From: UBA5972 sp964480735 | GTDB taxonomy: Bacteria > Pseudomonadota > Alphaproteobacteria > Rhodobacterales > Rhodobacteraceae | DNA length: 21,970 nt | Assembly: GCA_964480735.1 (NCBI GenBank) | Contig: CAYZQS010000045.1 | Coordinates: 1-21,970, forward strand | Reading direction: 5' to 3' | Shown here: positions 6,962-14,276 of the stretch, one piece after another | Position numbering within the stretch: the first letter of the stretch is position 1 | Layout of the letters: the number at the start of each line of letters is the position of its first letter | Program-made: the position numbers and the translations under genes | Notes under the pieces: model-generated | Seen by the model: the letters and a program-made list of their open reading frames with translations, nothing else | Told to the model about the DNA's origin: nothing | The model's database searches: none

Positions 6962-7163
6962 ATGGCCCAAATAGAACTGCGCAATCTATCCAAACGCTGG
7001 GGCTCTTTTGTTGGCGTAGAAAACTTCAATCTTACAATAGCCGATCAAGAGTTTCTTGTATTGCTTGGGCCATCTGGCTGCGGAAAAACAACCACCATGC
7101 GTATGATCGCTGGATTAGAGGAAGTCAGCGACGGTGACATTCTGATTGACGGTGTGCGGGTAA
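6962..7163 (+). pseudogene. Sugar-type ABC transporter ATPase, N-terminal stub
   Basis: The frame from ATG 6962 encodes the first ~67 residues of a MalK/UgpC-type ATPase: IELRNLSKRWGSFVGVENF, Walker A GPSGCGKTT (about 37-45), then MRMIAGLEEVSDGDILIDG. After VRV the similarity stops at about 7163; the frame runs on to 7357 but only through sequence antisense or out of frame to the next gene. The signature motif, Walker B, switch His and regulatory domain are missing, so it is not functional. The next recognisable sequence is the Shine-Dalgarno and start of a substrate-binding protein, and no permease genes remain. Confidence 0.8.
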
Positions 7164-7199
7164 GCAAAAACGGATCTTTATGTCAACAAGGAGAAACTC

Positions 7200-7997
7200 A
7201 TGTTTCTGAAATCTATCACTGCTGCCGGGGTTCTTGCGGTTCTAGGAAGCACTGCAACGGCGGGCTGCGGCATATCCAGCGGCAACGTCAGTATTCTATC
7301 CAACGACTTTCCAGCAATCCAGGCGGTAACTGCTGCTGCGGCGGCGTGTGCCGGTAATGGCGTTACGGTCGAAACCAACCTGACCAAAGATCACAAAGAC
7401 TTAATGGTTGCCGCTTTGACAGCCAATCCGGCGCAATATTCATCGGTTATTGTGACCGGAGAACGCCCCCAGCAAGCTGTGTTGTCGCGCGATACAGATA
7501 TGTCGAAAACCGCAGAAACGCGGGCGGTTATTGAAGCCATGGTTGAAGGCTTAAACGATCACCGCATCGCTGATATCGGTGAATTCTTTAGCGAGGGGTT
7601 TAGCTGGATGGGCAACACCGGCTGTGGCACAAAGCGGGGTTTGAAAGAGTTTCAAAACAATTGGCAAAAACCATTTCAGGCGGCTTTTTCTGAAAAGGTC
7701 TGCGTGGATGAAGCCCGCCTTTATATGGGCGAATGGGCAGCCGCACTTGGCCGCCAGGAAGCGGTGCATTCGGGTACATTTATGGGTGTAAAACCCACCG
7801 GCAAGCGTGTTCAAATTAGATATATGGATTTTTGGAAAGTCGAAAAAGGCAAGATCACCGACAATTGGGTGATGGTCGATTTTCCGCATGTCCTCGCACA
7901 ATTGGGGGTGGATGTTTTCAACGGCGAAGGGTGGGAAGCCTATGACCGCGCAGAGAAAATACCGCCTTCTCCTAAAACGGATTTATTGGAAGACTAA
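7200..7997 (+). CDS. Fusion of ABC substrate-binding protein N-terminus to SnoaL-like domain
   Basis: AAGGAGA lies just before ATG 7200. Residues 1-21 form a signal peptide with a likely cut after ATA (MFLKSITAAGVLAVLGSTATA). Residues 22-85 read as the first part of a sugar-type periplasmic binding protein (ILSNDFPAIQAVTAAAAACA, then LMVAALTANPAQYSSVIV). Near residue 86 (about 7456) this switches in frame to a SnoaL-like domain, clear from Met101 (7500) on: SKTAETRAVIEAM, FSEGFSWMGNTGCGTKRGL, KVEKGKITDNWVMVDFPHV. The SnoaL part may once have had its own start; Met101 has no visible Shine-Dalgarno. As read, the protein would be exported, unlike the cytoplasmic enzymes around it. Its TAA overlaps the next ATG as TAATG. 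Confidence 0.75.
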   Translation: MFLKSITAAGVLAVLGSTATAGCGISSGNVSILSNDFPAIQAVTAAAAACAGNGVTVETNLTKDHKDLMVAALTANPAQYSSVIVTGERPQQAVLSRDTDMSKTAETRAVIEAMVEGLNDHRIADIGEFFSEGFSWMGNTGCGTKRGLKEFQNNWQKPFQAAFSEKVCVDEARLYMGEWAAALGRQEAVHSGTFMGVKPTGKRVQIRYMDFWKVEKGKITDNWVMVDFPHVLAQLGVDVFNGEGWEAYDRAEKIPPSPKTDLLED

Positions 7998-9307
7998 TGG
8001 CTATAGAATACCTCAAAAGCGGAAAGCCTGAAGCAGAGCGGGCGGAAGACGACGTTAAAACCGCCGCCGTGGTAGAAGCGACTTTGAAAGACATCGAAGA
8101 TCGCGGTGACGCCGCCGTGCGCGATTTGGCCATTAAATTCGACAATTACGACCGACCGACCTATCGCCTGACCGAGACTGAAATCGCGGAAATCATCGCC
8201 AAAGTCGCCCCGCGCGACATGGAAGACCTGAAATTCGCCCAAGCCCAGGTGCGAAATTTTGCGCAAGCCCAGCGCGCCAGCATGTTGGATATAGAGATAG
8301 AAACCATGCCCGGCGTGATCCTTGGCCATAAGAACATTCCGGTGCAATCGGTCGGCTGTTACGTCCCCGGGGGCAAATTTCCGATGGTCGCCGGCGCCCA
8401 TATGTCTGTCGCAACCGCCGCTGTTGCCGGCGTGCCCCGTATCATCGCCTGTACGCCACCGTTTAACGGCGAGCCTAACCCGGCCGTGATCGCGGCCATG
8501 CATCTTGGCGGTGCGCACGAAATTTACGTGCTTGGCGGCATTCAGGCGGTGGGTGCTATGGCCATTGGCACCCAAACCATTGACCCCGTGCATTTGCTGG
8601 TGGGCCCCGGAAACGCGTTTGTTGCCGAGGCCAAGCGGCAGCTTTTTGGTCGAGTCGGCATCGATCTTTTCGCTGGTCCGACCGAGACCATGGTGATTGC
8701 CGACAACACGGTGGACGCCGAGCTTTGCGCCACCGATCTGCTTGGCCAGGCCGAACACGGATATGACTCTCCCGCCGTGCTCGTGACAAATTCGCGCAAA
8801 CTGGCCAAGCAGACACTGATTGAAATTGATCGCATCTTGGAAATCTTGCCAACCGCAGGCACCGCAGGGGTCAGTTGGGAAATTTACGGCGAGGTGATCC
8901 TGTGCGACACCTACGACGAAATGCTTGCGGTCGCAGACGATATTGCGTCTGAACACGTGCAGGTGATGACAGACCGCGACGACTGGTTTTTGGACAACAT
9001 GACCTGCTACGGTGCGCTGTTTTTGGGGCCGCGAACCAACGTGTCGTTTGGTGACAAGGTTATTGGCACAAACCACACCTTGCCGACGAAAAAAGCCGGG
9101 CGGTATACCGGTGGGCTTTGGGTTGGCAAATTCCTGAAGACCCATTCCTATCAGAAAATTACAACAGACGAGGCGGCCGCCAAAATCGGTGCTTACGGCT
9201 CGCGTCTGTGTTTGCTGGAGGGATTTGTCGGGCACGCTGAGCAATGCAATTTAAGGGTCCGGCGCTATGGCGGCAGGAACATCGCCTACGGAAAAGCTGC
9301 GGAATAA
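7997..9307 (+). CDS. HpsN-like NAD-dependent dehydrogenase (histidinol dehydrogenase superfamily)
   Basis: The 436-residue protein is full length. Zinc and catalytic residues of the family are visible: Q251 and H254 in GQAEHG, E319-H320 in SEHVQV, D353 in FGDKV, H360 in GTNHTLPT and H413 in VGHAEQ. Segments CYVPGGKFPMVAGAHMSVAT and GGLWVGKFLKTHSYQ resemble the HpsN branch (sulfopropanediol 3-dehydrogenase) more than biosynthetic HisD. Such enzymes oxidise a primary alcohol through the aldehyde to the acid with two NAD+. No other histidine gene is nearby, so a catabolic role is likely; the substrate could be DHPS or another small alcohol. The start overlaps the SnoaL stop by one base. Confidence 0.88.
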   Translation: MAIEYLKSGKPEAERAEDDVKTAAVVEATLKDIEDRGDAAVRDLAIKFDNYDRPTYRLTETEIAEIIAKVAPRDMEDLKFAQAQVRNFAQAQRASMLDIEIETMPGVILGHKNIPVQSVGCYVPGGKFPMVAGAHMSVATAAVAGVPRIIACTPPFNGEPNPAVIAAMHLGGAHEIYVLGGIQAVGAMAIGTQTIDPVHLLVGPGNAFVAEAKRQLFGRVGIDLFAGPTETMVIADNTVDAELCATDLLGQAEHGYDSPAVLVTNSRKLAKQTLIEIDRILEILPTAGTAGVSWEIYGEVILCDTYDEMLAVADDIASEHVQVMTDRDDWFLDNMTCYGALFLGPRTNVSFGDKVIGTNHTLPTKKAGRYTGGLWVGKFLKTHSYQKITTDEAAAKIGAYGSRLCLLEGFVGHAEQCNLRVRRYGGRNIAYGKAAE

Positions 9308-9309
9308 CC

Positions 9310-10356
9310 ATGTTGCAACGTAATACAGAAAATCAACGCAACAAGGGTAAAGTTCTGGCGTTCTGGGAGGCGCTTGACGGTGTTGGGCCGCCTGCCGCAC
9401 GGCAGGTTTGCACGGCTCATCTTAGCCCGGATTTCGTTTGGAACGGACCTGCGCCGATTGGTCGGATCGAAGGTGCCGGCGTTATGGCAGAAGAATTTTG
9501 GGCACCTCTCAAACGGGCGGTCCCGGTTCTGAAGCGTGAAACGCATTTGTTTTTTGGTTGCGCATCTTCGGGGAATGCTGACGGCAGCCCGGATGGACGT
9601 TATTGGGTTTGCGGAACCGGCTACCTGTCCGGTCTGCAGTCTGGATCGTTTCTTGGCATTCCAGCGGCGGGCCACCCTGTGCGCATCCGGTGGGGTGAGT
9701 TTCTGAGATTTGACGGCGAGGAAATCGTCCAGGCGCACACAATCATTGATTTTGTGGACTGGTTTGAGCAGATCGGCCTGCCTGTTTTACCCGCGCCCCG
9801 TGGTGCGGCGCATGTTTACCCGGCACCGACAGACTTCGACGGGTTGTTGGTTGCCCCGCAAGACGAAAAAGAAACCTGCGAAACACTGAATTTCGGGCGC
9901 GAATTTACGTATAGCGGGCTGAATAATTTTGATCAAAAGGATCTTGCCAAAATGGGCATGGCGGGCTTTTTCCATCCCAACCTGAAATGGTATGGACCGG
10001 GCGGCATTGGAGCCTGCTTGTCATTTTCGGAATTTGAAACATTGCACCAAAAACCTTGGCTTACAGCCTTTCCCGACCGCAAAGTTCAGGATTTGGACTC
10101 GTTAATCGCCGAGGGCCGTCTTTTGGGCGCGTCGGGCGTTGCTGGCGTGCGTGCAACCCATACCGGACCCTATCTCGACCAGCCAGCAACCCAAAGACAG
10201 ATCGAATTCAGCGGCATCGATTTCTGGCTGCGCAGCGGTGACAAACTGACCGAGAATTGGGTGTTTGTGGATATGATCGACCTTTTTGCGCAATTTGGTG
10301 TCGATCTGTTTGCTCGGATGCGCGTACAGGCCAGCGCAAGGGGGATCGAGACATGA
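9310..10356 (+). CDS. Tandem SnoaL-like (NTF2-fold) domain protein
   Basis: The 348-residue product has two SnoaL-type domains. Domain 1 (about 10-165) contains LSPDFVWNGPAPIG and GIPAAGHPVRIRWGEFLRF. Domain 2 (about 205-340) contains KWYGPGGIGACLSFSEFE and KLTENWVFVDMIDLFAQFGV. Both domain ends carry the D/ENWVxxD-like signature also seen in the proteins at 5802 and 7200. I chose ATG 9310, three bases after the HpsN-like stop; the frame is open further upstream but only inside the preceding gene. The Shine-Dalgarno is weak, so translation is probably coupled. Likely a cytoplasmic hydratase, isomerase or hydrolase of the pathway; the exact reaction is unknown. Confidence 0.85.
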   Translation: MLQRNTENQRNKGKVLAFWEALDGVGPPAARQVCTAHLSPDFVWNGPAPIGRIEGAGVMAEEFWAPLKRAVPVLKRETHLFFGCASSGNADGSPDGRYWVCGTGYLSGLQSGSFLGIPAAGHPVRIRWGEFLRFDGEEIVQAHTIIDFVDWFEQIGLPVLPAPRGAAHVYPAPTDFDGLLVAPQDEKETCETLNFGREFTYSGLNNFDQKDLAKMGMAGFFHPNLKWYGPGGIGACLSFSEFETLHQKPWLTAFPDRKVQDLDSLIAEGRLLGASGVAGVRATHTGPYLDQPATQRQIEFSGIDFWLRSGDKLTENWVFVDMIDLFAQFGVDLFARMRVQASARGIET

Positions 10357-10439
10357 ACAGGTCGGTCCCTTTCGACAATCCACAGACGCGGAAACGCCGT
10401 TGGTCTGAAATTTCCACCGGAGCCAAAAACTGTGCCTAA
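10353..10439 (+). CDS. Small 28-codon ORF coupled to the upstream SnoaL gene
   Basis: An ATG at 10353 overlaps the SnoaL stop as ATGA and opens a 28-codon frame (MNRSVPFDNPQTRKRRWSEI, then STGAKNCA) ending at TAA 10437-10439, eight bases into the SDR gene. It is basic and resembles nothing I know. It fills the only sizeable gap (75 bp) between the coupled genes here. It could be a true micro-ORF carrying ribosomes to the GTG of the SDR, a decayed gene remnant, or chance. Confidence that it makes a functional peptide is low. Confidence 0.25.
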   Translation: MNRSVPFDNPQTRKRRWSEISTGAKNCA

Positions 10440-11199
10440 ATTCCCGCAAACCCCTTCTTTTGATCTTTCGGGAAAACGCGCCTTGGTCGTGGGCGCATCG
10501 TCCGGAATTGGGCAGGCTTGCGCGCTGGCGCTGGCCGAACGCGGCGCTGAGGTAACACTGGCGGCACGCCGTACAGAGAAATTGGAAGAACTCGCCAATC
10601 ATATCAGGACAAAAAAATGGTCGGCACGGGTGTTGGAACTGGATGTCACCGATGTGAAAGCAACGGCGGCGGCGGTAAAAAAGGCGGGGCCGTTTGACAT
10701 CATGCTGAATTCCGCAGGTGAGGCAAGACACTCGATTGCCACTGAAACCACGCTTGAGGATTTCGACGCTGTAATGAATATCAACCTCAAGGGAGCCTAT
10801 TTCCTAACTCAGGCGGTCGCCAAGGGGCTTTTGGCCGCGGGCAAGCCTGGGTCTTTGATCAATATTTCTTCGCAAATGGCCCATGTCGGCGGTTTGGAAC
10901 GGGCGGTTTATTGCGCATCTAAACACGCGGTGGAAGGTTTCACTAAAGCCATGTCACTGGAGTTTGGCCCTGCAAAAATCCGCGTTAACACGATCTGCCC
11001 AACTTTTATCCTAACGCCGCTAACGCAGCCAACTTTCGAGGATCCCGACAAACAGGCTTGGGTGCTTGATAAGATCAAGCTTGGTCGTGCCGGCGAAGTT
11101 GAGGACATTATGGGTGCTGTGGTCTACTTGGCGTCGGACGCCTCTTCTCTGGTCACCGGCACCGCAATGATGATCGACGGAGGTTGGACAGCCGACTGA
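10432..11199 (+). CDS. Classical SDR-family oxidoreductase
   Basis: The 255-residue product has all classical SDR motifs: GASSGIG near the N-terminus, NSAG at mid-protein, Ser of NISSQ with Y-x3-K in VYCASKHAVEG, and MMIDGGWTAD at the C-terminus. Arginines in AARRTEK after the second strand favour NADP(H) binding. The start is GTG 10432, supported by CGGAG about 10 bases upstream and by the start of the family sequence. It likely oxidises a secondary alcohol or reduces a ketone in the pathway. Its stop overlaps the LacI-family start (TGATG). Confidence 0.9.
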   Translation: MPKFPQTPSFDLSGKRALVVGASSGIGQACALALAERGAEVTLAARRTEKLEELANHIRTKKWSARVLELDVTDVKATAAAVKKAGPFDIMLNSAGEARHSIATETTLEDFDAVMNINLKGAYFLTQAVAKGLLAAGKPGSLINISSQMAHVGGLERAVYCASKHAVEGFTKAMSLEFGPAKIRVNTICPTFILTPLTQPTFEDPDKQAWVLDKIKLGRAGEVEDIMGAVVYLASDASSLVTGTAMMIDGGWTAD

Positions 11200-12221
11200 T
11201 GGCAGATCGTGTTACATCATTGCAGGTCGCTAAGCGCGCCGGGGTCAGTCAGTCTGCAGTCAGCCGTGTGTTCACGCCGGGCGCGTCAGCATCAGAAAAA
11301 ACTGTGGAGGCCGTAAAGAAAGCCGCCGACGCGCTTGGCTATCGTCCCAATATGTTGGCCCGCGCTATGATCACCGGCAAAAGCCGGATCATTGGTCTGG
11401 TTGTGGCCTATCTGGACAATCAGTTTTATCCGGTCGCGCTTGAACATCTAAGCAACGCGTTGCAGGAACAGGGGTATCACATTCTTGTTTTTACCGTTCC
11501 AAATGACAGTGACCGAGTTGCCAAGGTGATGCGTGAATTGCTGGACTATCAAGTCGACGGAATCATCACGGCATCGGTTAGTATCACCAACGATTTGACA
11601 GAGCGCTGCGCCGCCGCTGGCATTCCGATCGTCATGTTCAACCGTGCTCAGGATGGGCGGAAAATATCGGCCGTGACATCGGCAAATGTTGCAGGCGGGC
11701 GCAAAGTTGCGGAGTTCCTGATTTCATCTGGATATAAGAAAATAGCCCATATCAGCGGCTGGCTGGGATCATCCACCGGCCGTGACCGACAGGAAGGTTT
11801 TCGTCAGGCGATGCGCCATGCAGAAATGACCCCGCACAGCGTGATTGACGCGCATTTCAGCCGGGATATCGCAGCGCAGGCAACGCGCGATATGATGAAC
11901 ACCGCGACACCCCCGGATGCGATTTTTGTGGGCAACGATCACATGGCTTTTGCGGTGATGGACACGGTTCGGATTGAACTGGGCCTGCGCATTCCTGAAG
12001 ATGTTGCGATTGTGGGTTATGACGACGTGCCGCTTGCGCAATGGGCTTCGTATGATCTGACGACCGTGCGCCAGCCGGTGAACCAGATGGTGCAGGCAAC
12101 TATCGACATTCTGCTTAGCCAGATCAACCAAGATGACATCAAACCACGCCGCATTGAAATTGACGGACCGTTAGTGATCAGGGGCAGCACTTTGCAACAA
12201 CTCTCAAAGGATACCGAATGA
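11199..12221 (+). CDS. LacI-family transcriptional regulator
   Basis: The 340-residue protein has an N-terminal HTH (TSLQVAKRAGVSQSAVSRVF, residues 6-25), a hinge with GYRPNMLARAM, and a periplasmic-binding-protein-like effector domain (KSRIIGLVVAYLDNQF, DAIFVGNDHMAFAV, PEDVAIVGYDDVPLA). The start at 11199 overlaps the SDR stop, and its own stop overlaps the next start as ATGA, so it is made with the enzymes. It most likely represses the divergent promoters by binding the two 16-bp sites at 6861-6876 and 6916-6931, giving autoregulation, with a pathway compound as inducer. Its position inside the operon, between enzyme genes, is unusual. Confidence 0.92.
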   Translation: MADRVTSLQVAKRAGVSQSAVSRVFTPGASASEKTVEAVKKAADALGYRPNMLARAMITGKSRIIGLVVAYLDNQFYPVALEHLSNALQEQGYHILVFTVPNDSDRVAKVMRELLDYQVDGIITASVSITNDLTERCAAAGIPIVMFNRAQDGRKISAVTSANVAGGRKVAEFLISSGYKKIAHISGWLGSSTGRDRQEGFRQAMRHAEMTPHSVIDAHFSRDIAAQATRDMMNTATPPDAIFVGNDHMAFAVMDTVRIELGLRIPEDVAIVGYDDVPLAQWASYDLTTVRQPVNQMVQATIDILLSQINQDDIKPRRIEIDGPLVIRGSTLQQLSKDTE

Positions 12222-13186
12222 GAGGTTTTTCAGACCGCTGGAAAGATTTTCCGGACTATATTTTAGGGATCACCAAAGAGATTTGGGAGGATCGGGGCAT
12301 TGGGACGCTAAACGAATATTACACAGCGGATATACCAATGCGTTTTCCCGAAGGTATTTCGATCGGGAACCAACGCACGATCAACGCCACGCTTGCGACA
12401 TTGGCCGAGTTTCCGAACCGGGAATTAACCGGTGAAGACGTTATCTGGTGCGGCAACGAAGACGACGGTTTTCTGTCCTCGCACCGGCTGTTAACCATGG
12501 GAACCCATACCGGCAGTGGCTATTTTGGGCCAGCGACCGGCAAGAAATTCGTGATCCGCGCGATTGCTGATTGTGCTGCAATTAATGGCCAGATCAACGA
12601 TGAATGGCTGATCCGGGATACCGCAGGCATCGTCAAACAGCTTGGCAAGCAAACAAAAAAATTCGCCCGCGATCTGATTGAACGCGAAGGCGGGGCAAAG
12701 AATTGTGTAAAGCCATTCACTCCGTCACTGGATGTCAAAGGCCCCTATAAAGGCAAGGGCAACAACAATGAATGGGGCAGCCGGATGTCTGATATCCTGT
12801 CGCGCATCATGACCAAGGACCTGTCCGTAATCCGCGCCGAATACGACCGTGCAGTCTGTACAGAACATCCCGCATCTACAACAGTTCACTCGTGGGCGGC
12901 GACCGAAAAACAGTGGATGGGTCTGCGGTCGTCCTTCCCAAGCGCTGAATTTAAGATCGAACACCAGATCGGGCGCGAAGACCCGATGCTTTCCCCCCGG
13001 GCGGCCGTGCGTTGGAGCCTGCATGGCAAGCACGACGGCTGGGGTATGTTTGGTCAACCCACAGGGGCCCAGGTTTACGTGATGGGCTTTACCCACGCGG
13101 AATTTGGGCCTTACGGGCTGCGTCGCGAATATACGCTGTTTGATCATGTTTCGATCTGGAAACAAATATTCATGGCTCAGGGGTGA
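12218..13186 (+). CDS. Diverged tandem SnoaL-like domain protein
   Basis: The 322-residue product has two NTF2/SnoaL-like units. Unit one (about 20-150) contains LNEYYTADIPMRFPEGISIG and INGQINDEWLIRDTAGIVKQ. Unit two (about 180-320) contains YDRAVCTEHPASTTVHSW, SLHGKHDGWGMFGQPTG and LFDHVSIWKQI. It lacks the ENWVxxD ending of the other SnoaL proteins here and has a WLIRD equivalent in unit one, so it is a separate branch. It overlaps the LacI gene by four bases. Predicted cytoplasmic; reaction unknown. It brings the SnoaL domain count in the cluster to seven. Confidence 0.8.
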   Translation: MRGFSDRWKDFPDYILGITKEIWEDRGIGTLNEYYTADIPMRFPEGISIGNQRTINATLATLAEFPNRELTGEDVIWCGNEDDGFLSSHRLLTMGTHTGSGYFGPATGKKFVIRAIADCAAINGQINDEWLIRDTAGIVKQLGKQTKKFARDLIEREGGAKNCVKPFTPSLDVKGPYKGKGNNNEWGSRMSDILSRIMTKDLSVIRAEYDRAVCTEHPASTTVHSWAATEKQWMGLRSSFPSAEFKIEHQIGREDPMLSPRAAVRWSLHGKHDGWGMFGQPTGAQVYVMGFTHAEFGPYGLRREYTLFDHVSIWKQIFMAQG

Positions 13187-13204
13187 TCTGATGAAATTGA
13201 TAAT

Positions 13205-13218
13205 GGGGATCGATCCCC
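13205..13218. promoter_or_regulatory. Perfect 14-bp palindrome in the gap before the cupin gene
   Basis: GGGGATCGATCCCC is perfectly self-complementary with no spacer, in the 48-bp gap between the SnoaL and cupin genes. It ends a few bases before the cupin Shine-Dalgarno (AGGAGAG). It could bind a protein or form a short RNA stem that tunes translation or decay. No U-tract follows, so it is not a standard terminator. Confidence 0.3.
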
Positions 13219-13234
13219 GATTTAGGAGAGAAAA

Positions 13235-14200
13235 ATGACCCCCGCTGCGATGGAAAAACGCATCGTTCGTTATGGCGATCTGCGTCCGTGTAAAAAGGCG
13301 TTTATCGATGCCCACACGCCGGGGTCTGATCAAAAAGAAAACTTTACGATCATCGGCGGTGGCGTGTCTGAATCCGCTGATCAACACGTTCACATTCAGG
13401 AAACCCCGGGCTTTAACATCGGTGCAGCTGGCCAGCCGCCAAAATGCAGGAATTCCCTGCATTCGCATCACACCGCCGAGGTATTCTTTGTTCTCAAAGG
13501 CAAATGGCGGTTCTTTTGGGGTCGTTGGGGCGATGCCGGAGAGGTGACGCTGGAAGAAGGCGATATTATCAATATCCCAACTGGAATTTTTCGTGGGTTT
13601 CAAAACATTGGCACAGACTACGGAATGATTATGGCTATCCTTGGCGGCGACGATGCCGGGGGTGGCGTTGTTTGGGCGCCACAAGTGATTGAAGATGCCG
13701 GCGAACATGGCCTCGTTCTGGGAGACAATGGTAAGCTTTACGATACCAAAGAGGGCGCCAAAATGCCCGACGGTGTTGGACCCATGCCGATCCTTACGAA
13801 GGAAGAATTGAAAGCCTTTCCGGAACCAACAACTTTGGATGTCGTGCCAAACAGTGTTGCTCGCTACTGGGATATGATGGCCATGTCAGACAAACAGCCA
13901 GCTAAGGTGATCGGATGCGACGCTATCTTGCGTGACAAGCCGGGTTTTGAGGTCGAACTGCTGTCGCGTGCATCCATTGCGCCGGACATGCACAGCCATG
14001 ACCACCACACAATCCTGATGCCGATGCGCGGCCACTGGAGATTGGATTTTGACGCGGCGACGACATCGCTTAATCCCGGCGACACGGTGGCGATCCCGCC
14101 AAATGTGGTGCACGCGCTTTACCCCGCGATGACCGGCGAAGCATCGCTTTACCGCGTGTTTTCAAACGATGATCCCGCGGGTCTGACCTGGACCGGATAA
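13235..14200 (+). CDS. Two-domain cupin (bicupin) protein
   Basis: The 321-residue protein has two cupin barrels. The first has a complete metal motif: H76 and H78 in LHSHHTAE, E82, then FFVLKGKW and EEGDIINIPTG. The second has H253 and H255 in MHSHDHH and H293 in PPNVVHAL, but not the usual Glu, so it may bind metal differently or be structural. The layout recalls bicupin dioxygenases such as the gentisate group, and ring- or C-C-bond-cleaving or isomerase chemistry is possible; no sequence feature settles this. It has its own strong Shine-Dalgarno at 13223-13229 after a 48-bp gap containing a palindrome. Confidence 0.8.
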   Translation: MTPAAMEKRIVRYGDLRPCKKAFIDAHTPGSDQKENFTIIGGGVSESADQHVHIQETPGFNIGAAGQPPKCRNSLHSHHTAEVFFVLKGKWRFFWGRWGDAGEVTLEEGDIINIPTGIFRGFQNIGTDYGMIMAILGGDDAGGGVVWAPQVIEDAGEHGLVLGDNGKLYDTKEGAKMPDGVGPMPILTKEELKAFPEPTTLDVVPNSVARYWDMMAMSDKQPAKVIGCDAILRDKPGFEVELLSRASIAPDMHSHDHHTILMPMRGHWRLDFDAATTSLNPGDTVAIPPNVVHALYPAMTGEASLYRVFSNDDPAGLTWTG

Positions 14201-14276
14201 TGCACAGCATCTACGCGGGATGTGCACACATTACCTATGCAAGGTCTACCCAATATTTCTGTTTATGGAGGCAATA

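Noticed and set aside
7994..9244. A 416-codon minus-strand open frame opposite the HpsN-like gene
   Set aside because: Its His- and Gly-rich sequence is the usual by-product of the complementary strand of a well-conserved gene; no motifs.
7997..9307. Histidine biosynthesis gene hisD
   Set aside because: No other his gene is nearby, it sits in a catabolic operon, and several segments follow the HpsN branch rather than biosynthetic HisD.
12725..13708. A 327-codon minus-strand open frame across the SnoaL/cupin boundary
   Set aside because: Antisense to two well-supported genes and without recognisable domains or a ribosome site.
13235..14200. Cupin-type DMSP lyase
   Set aside because: Known cupin DMSP lyases are single-cupin proteins of about 200 residues or less; this is a 321-residue bicupin without their extended metal-site motifs.
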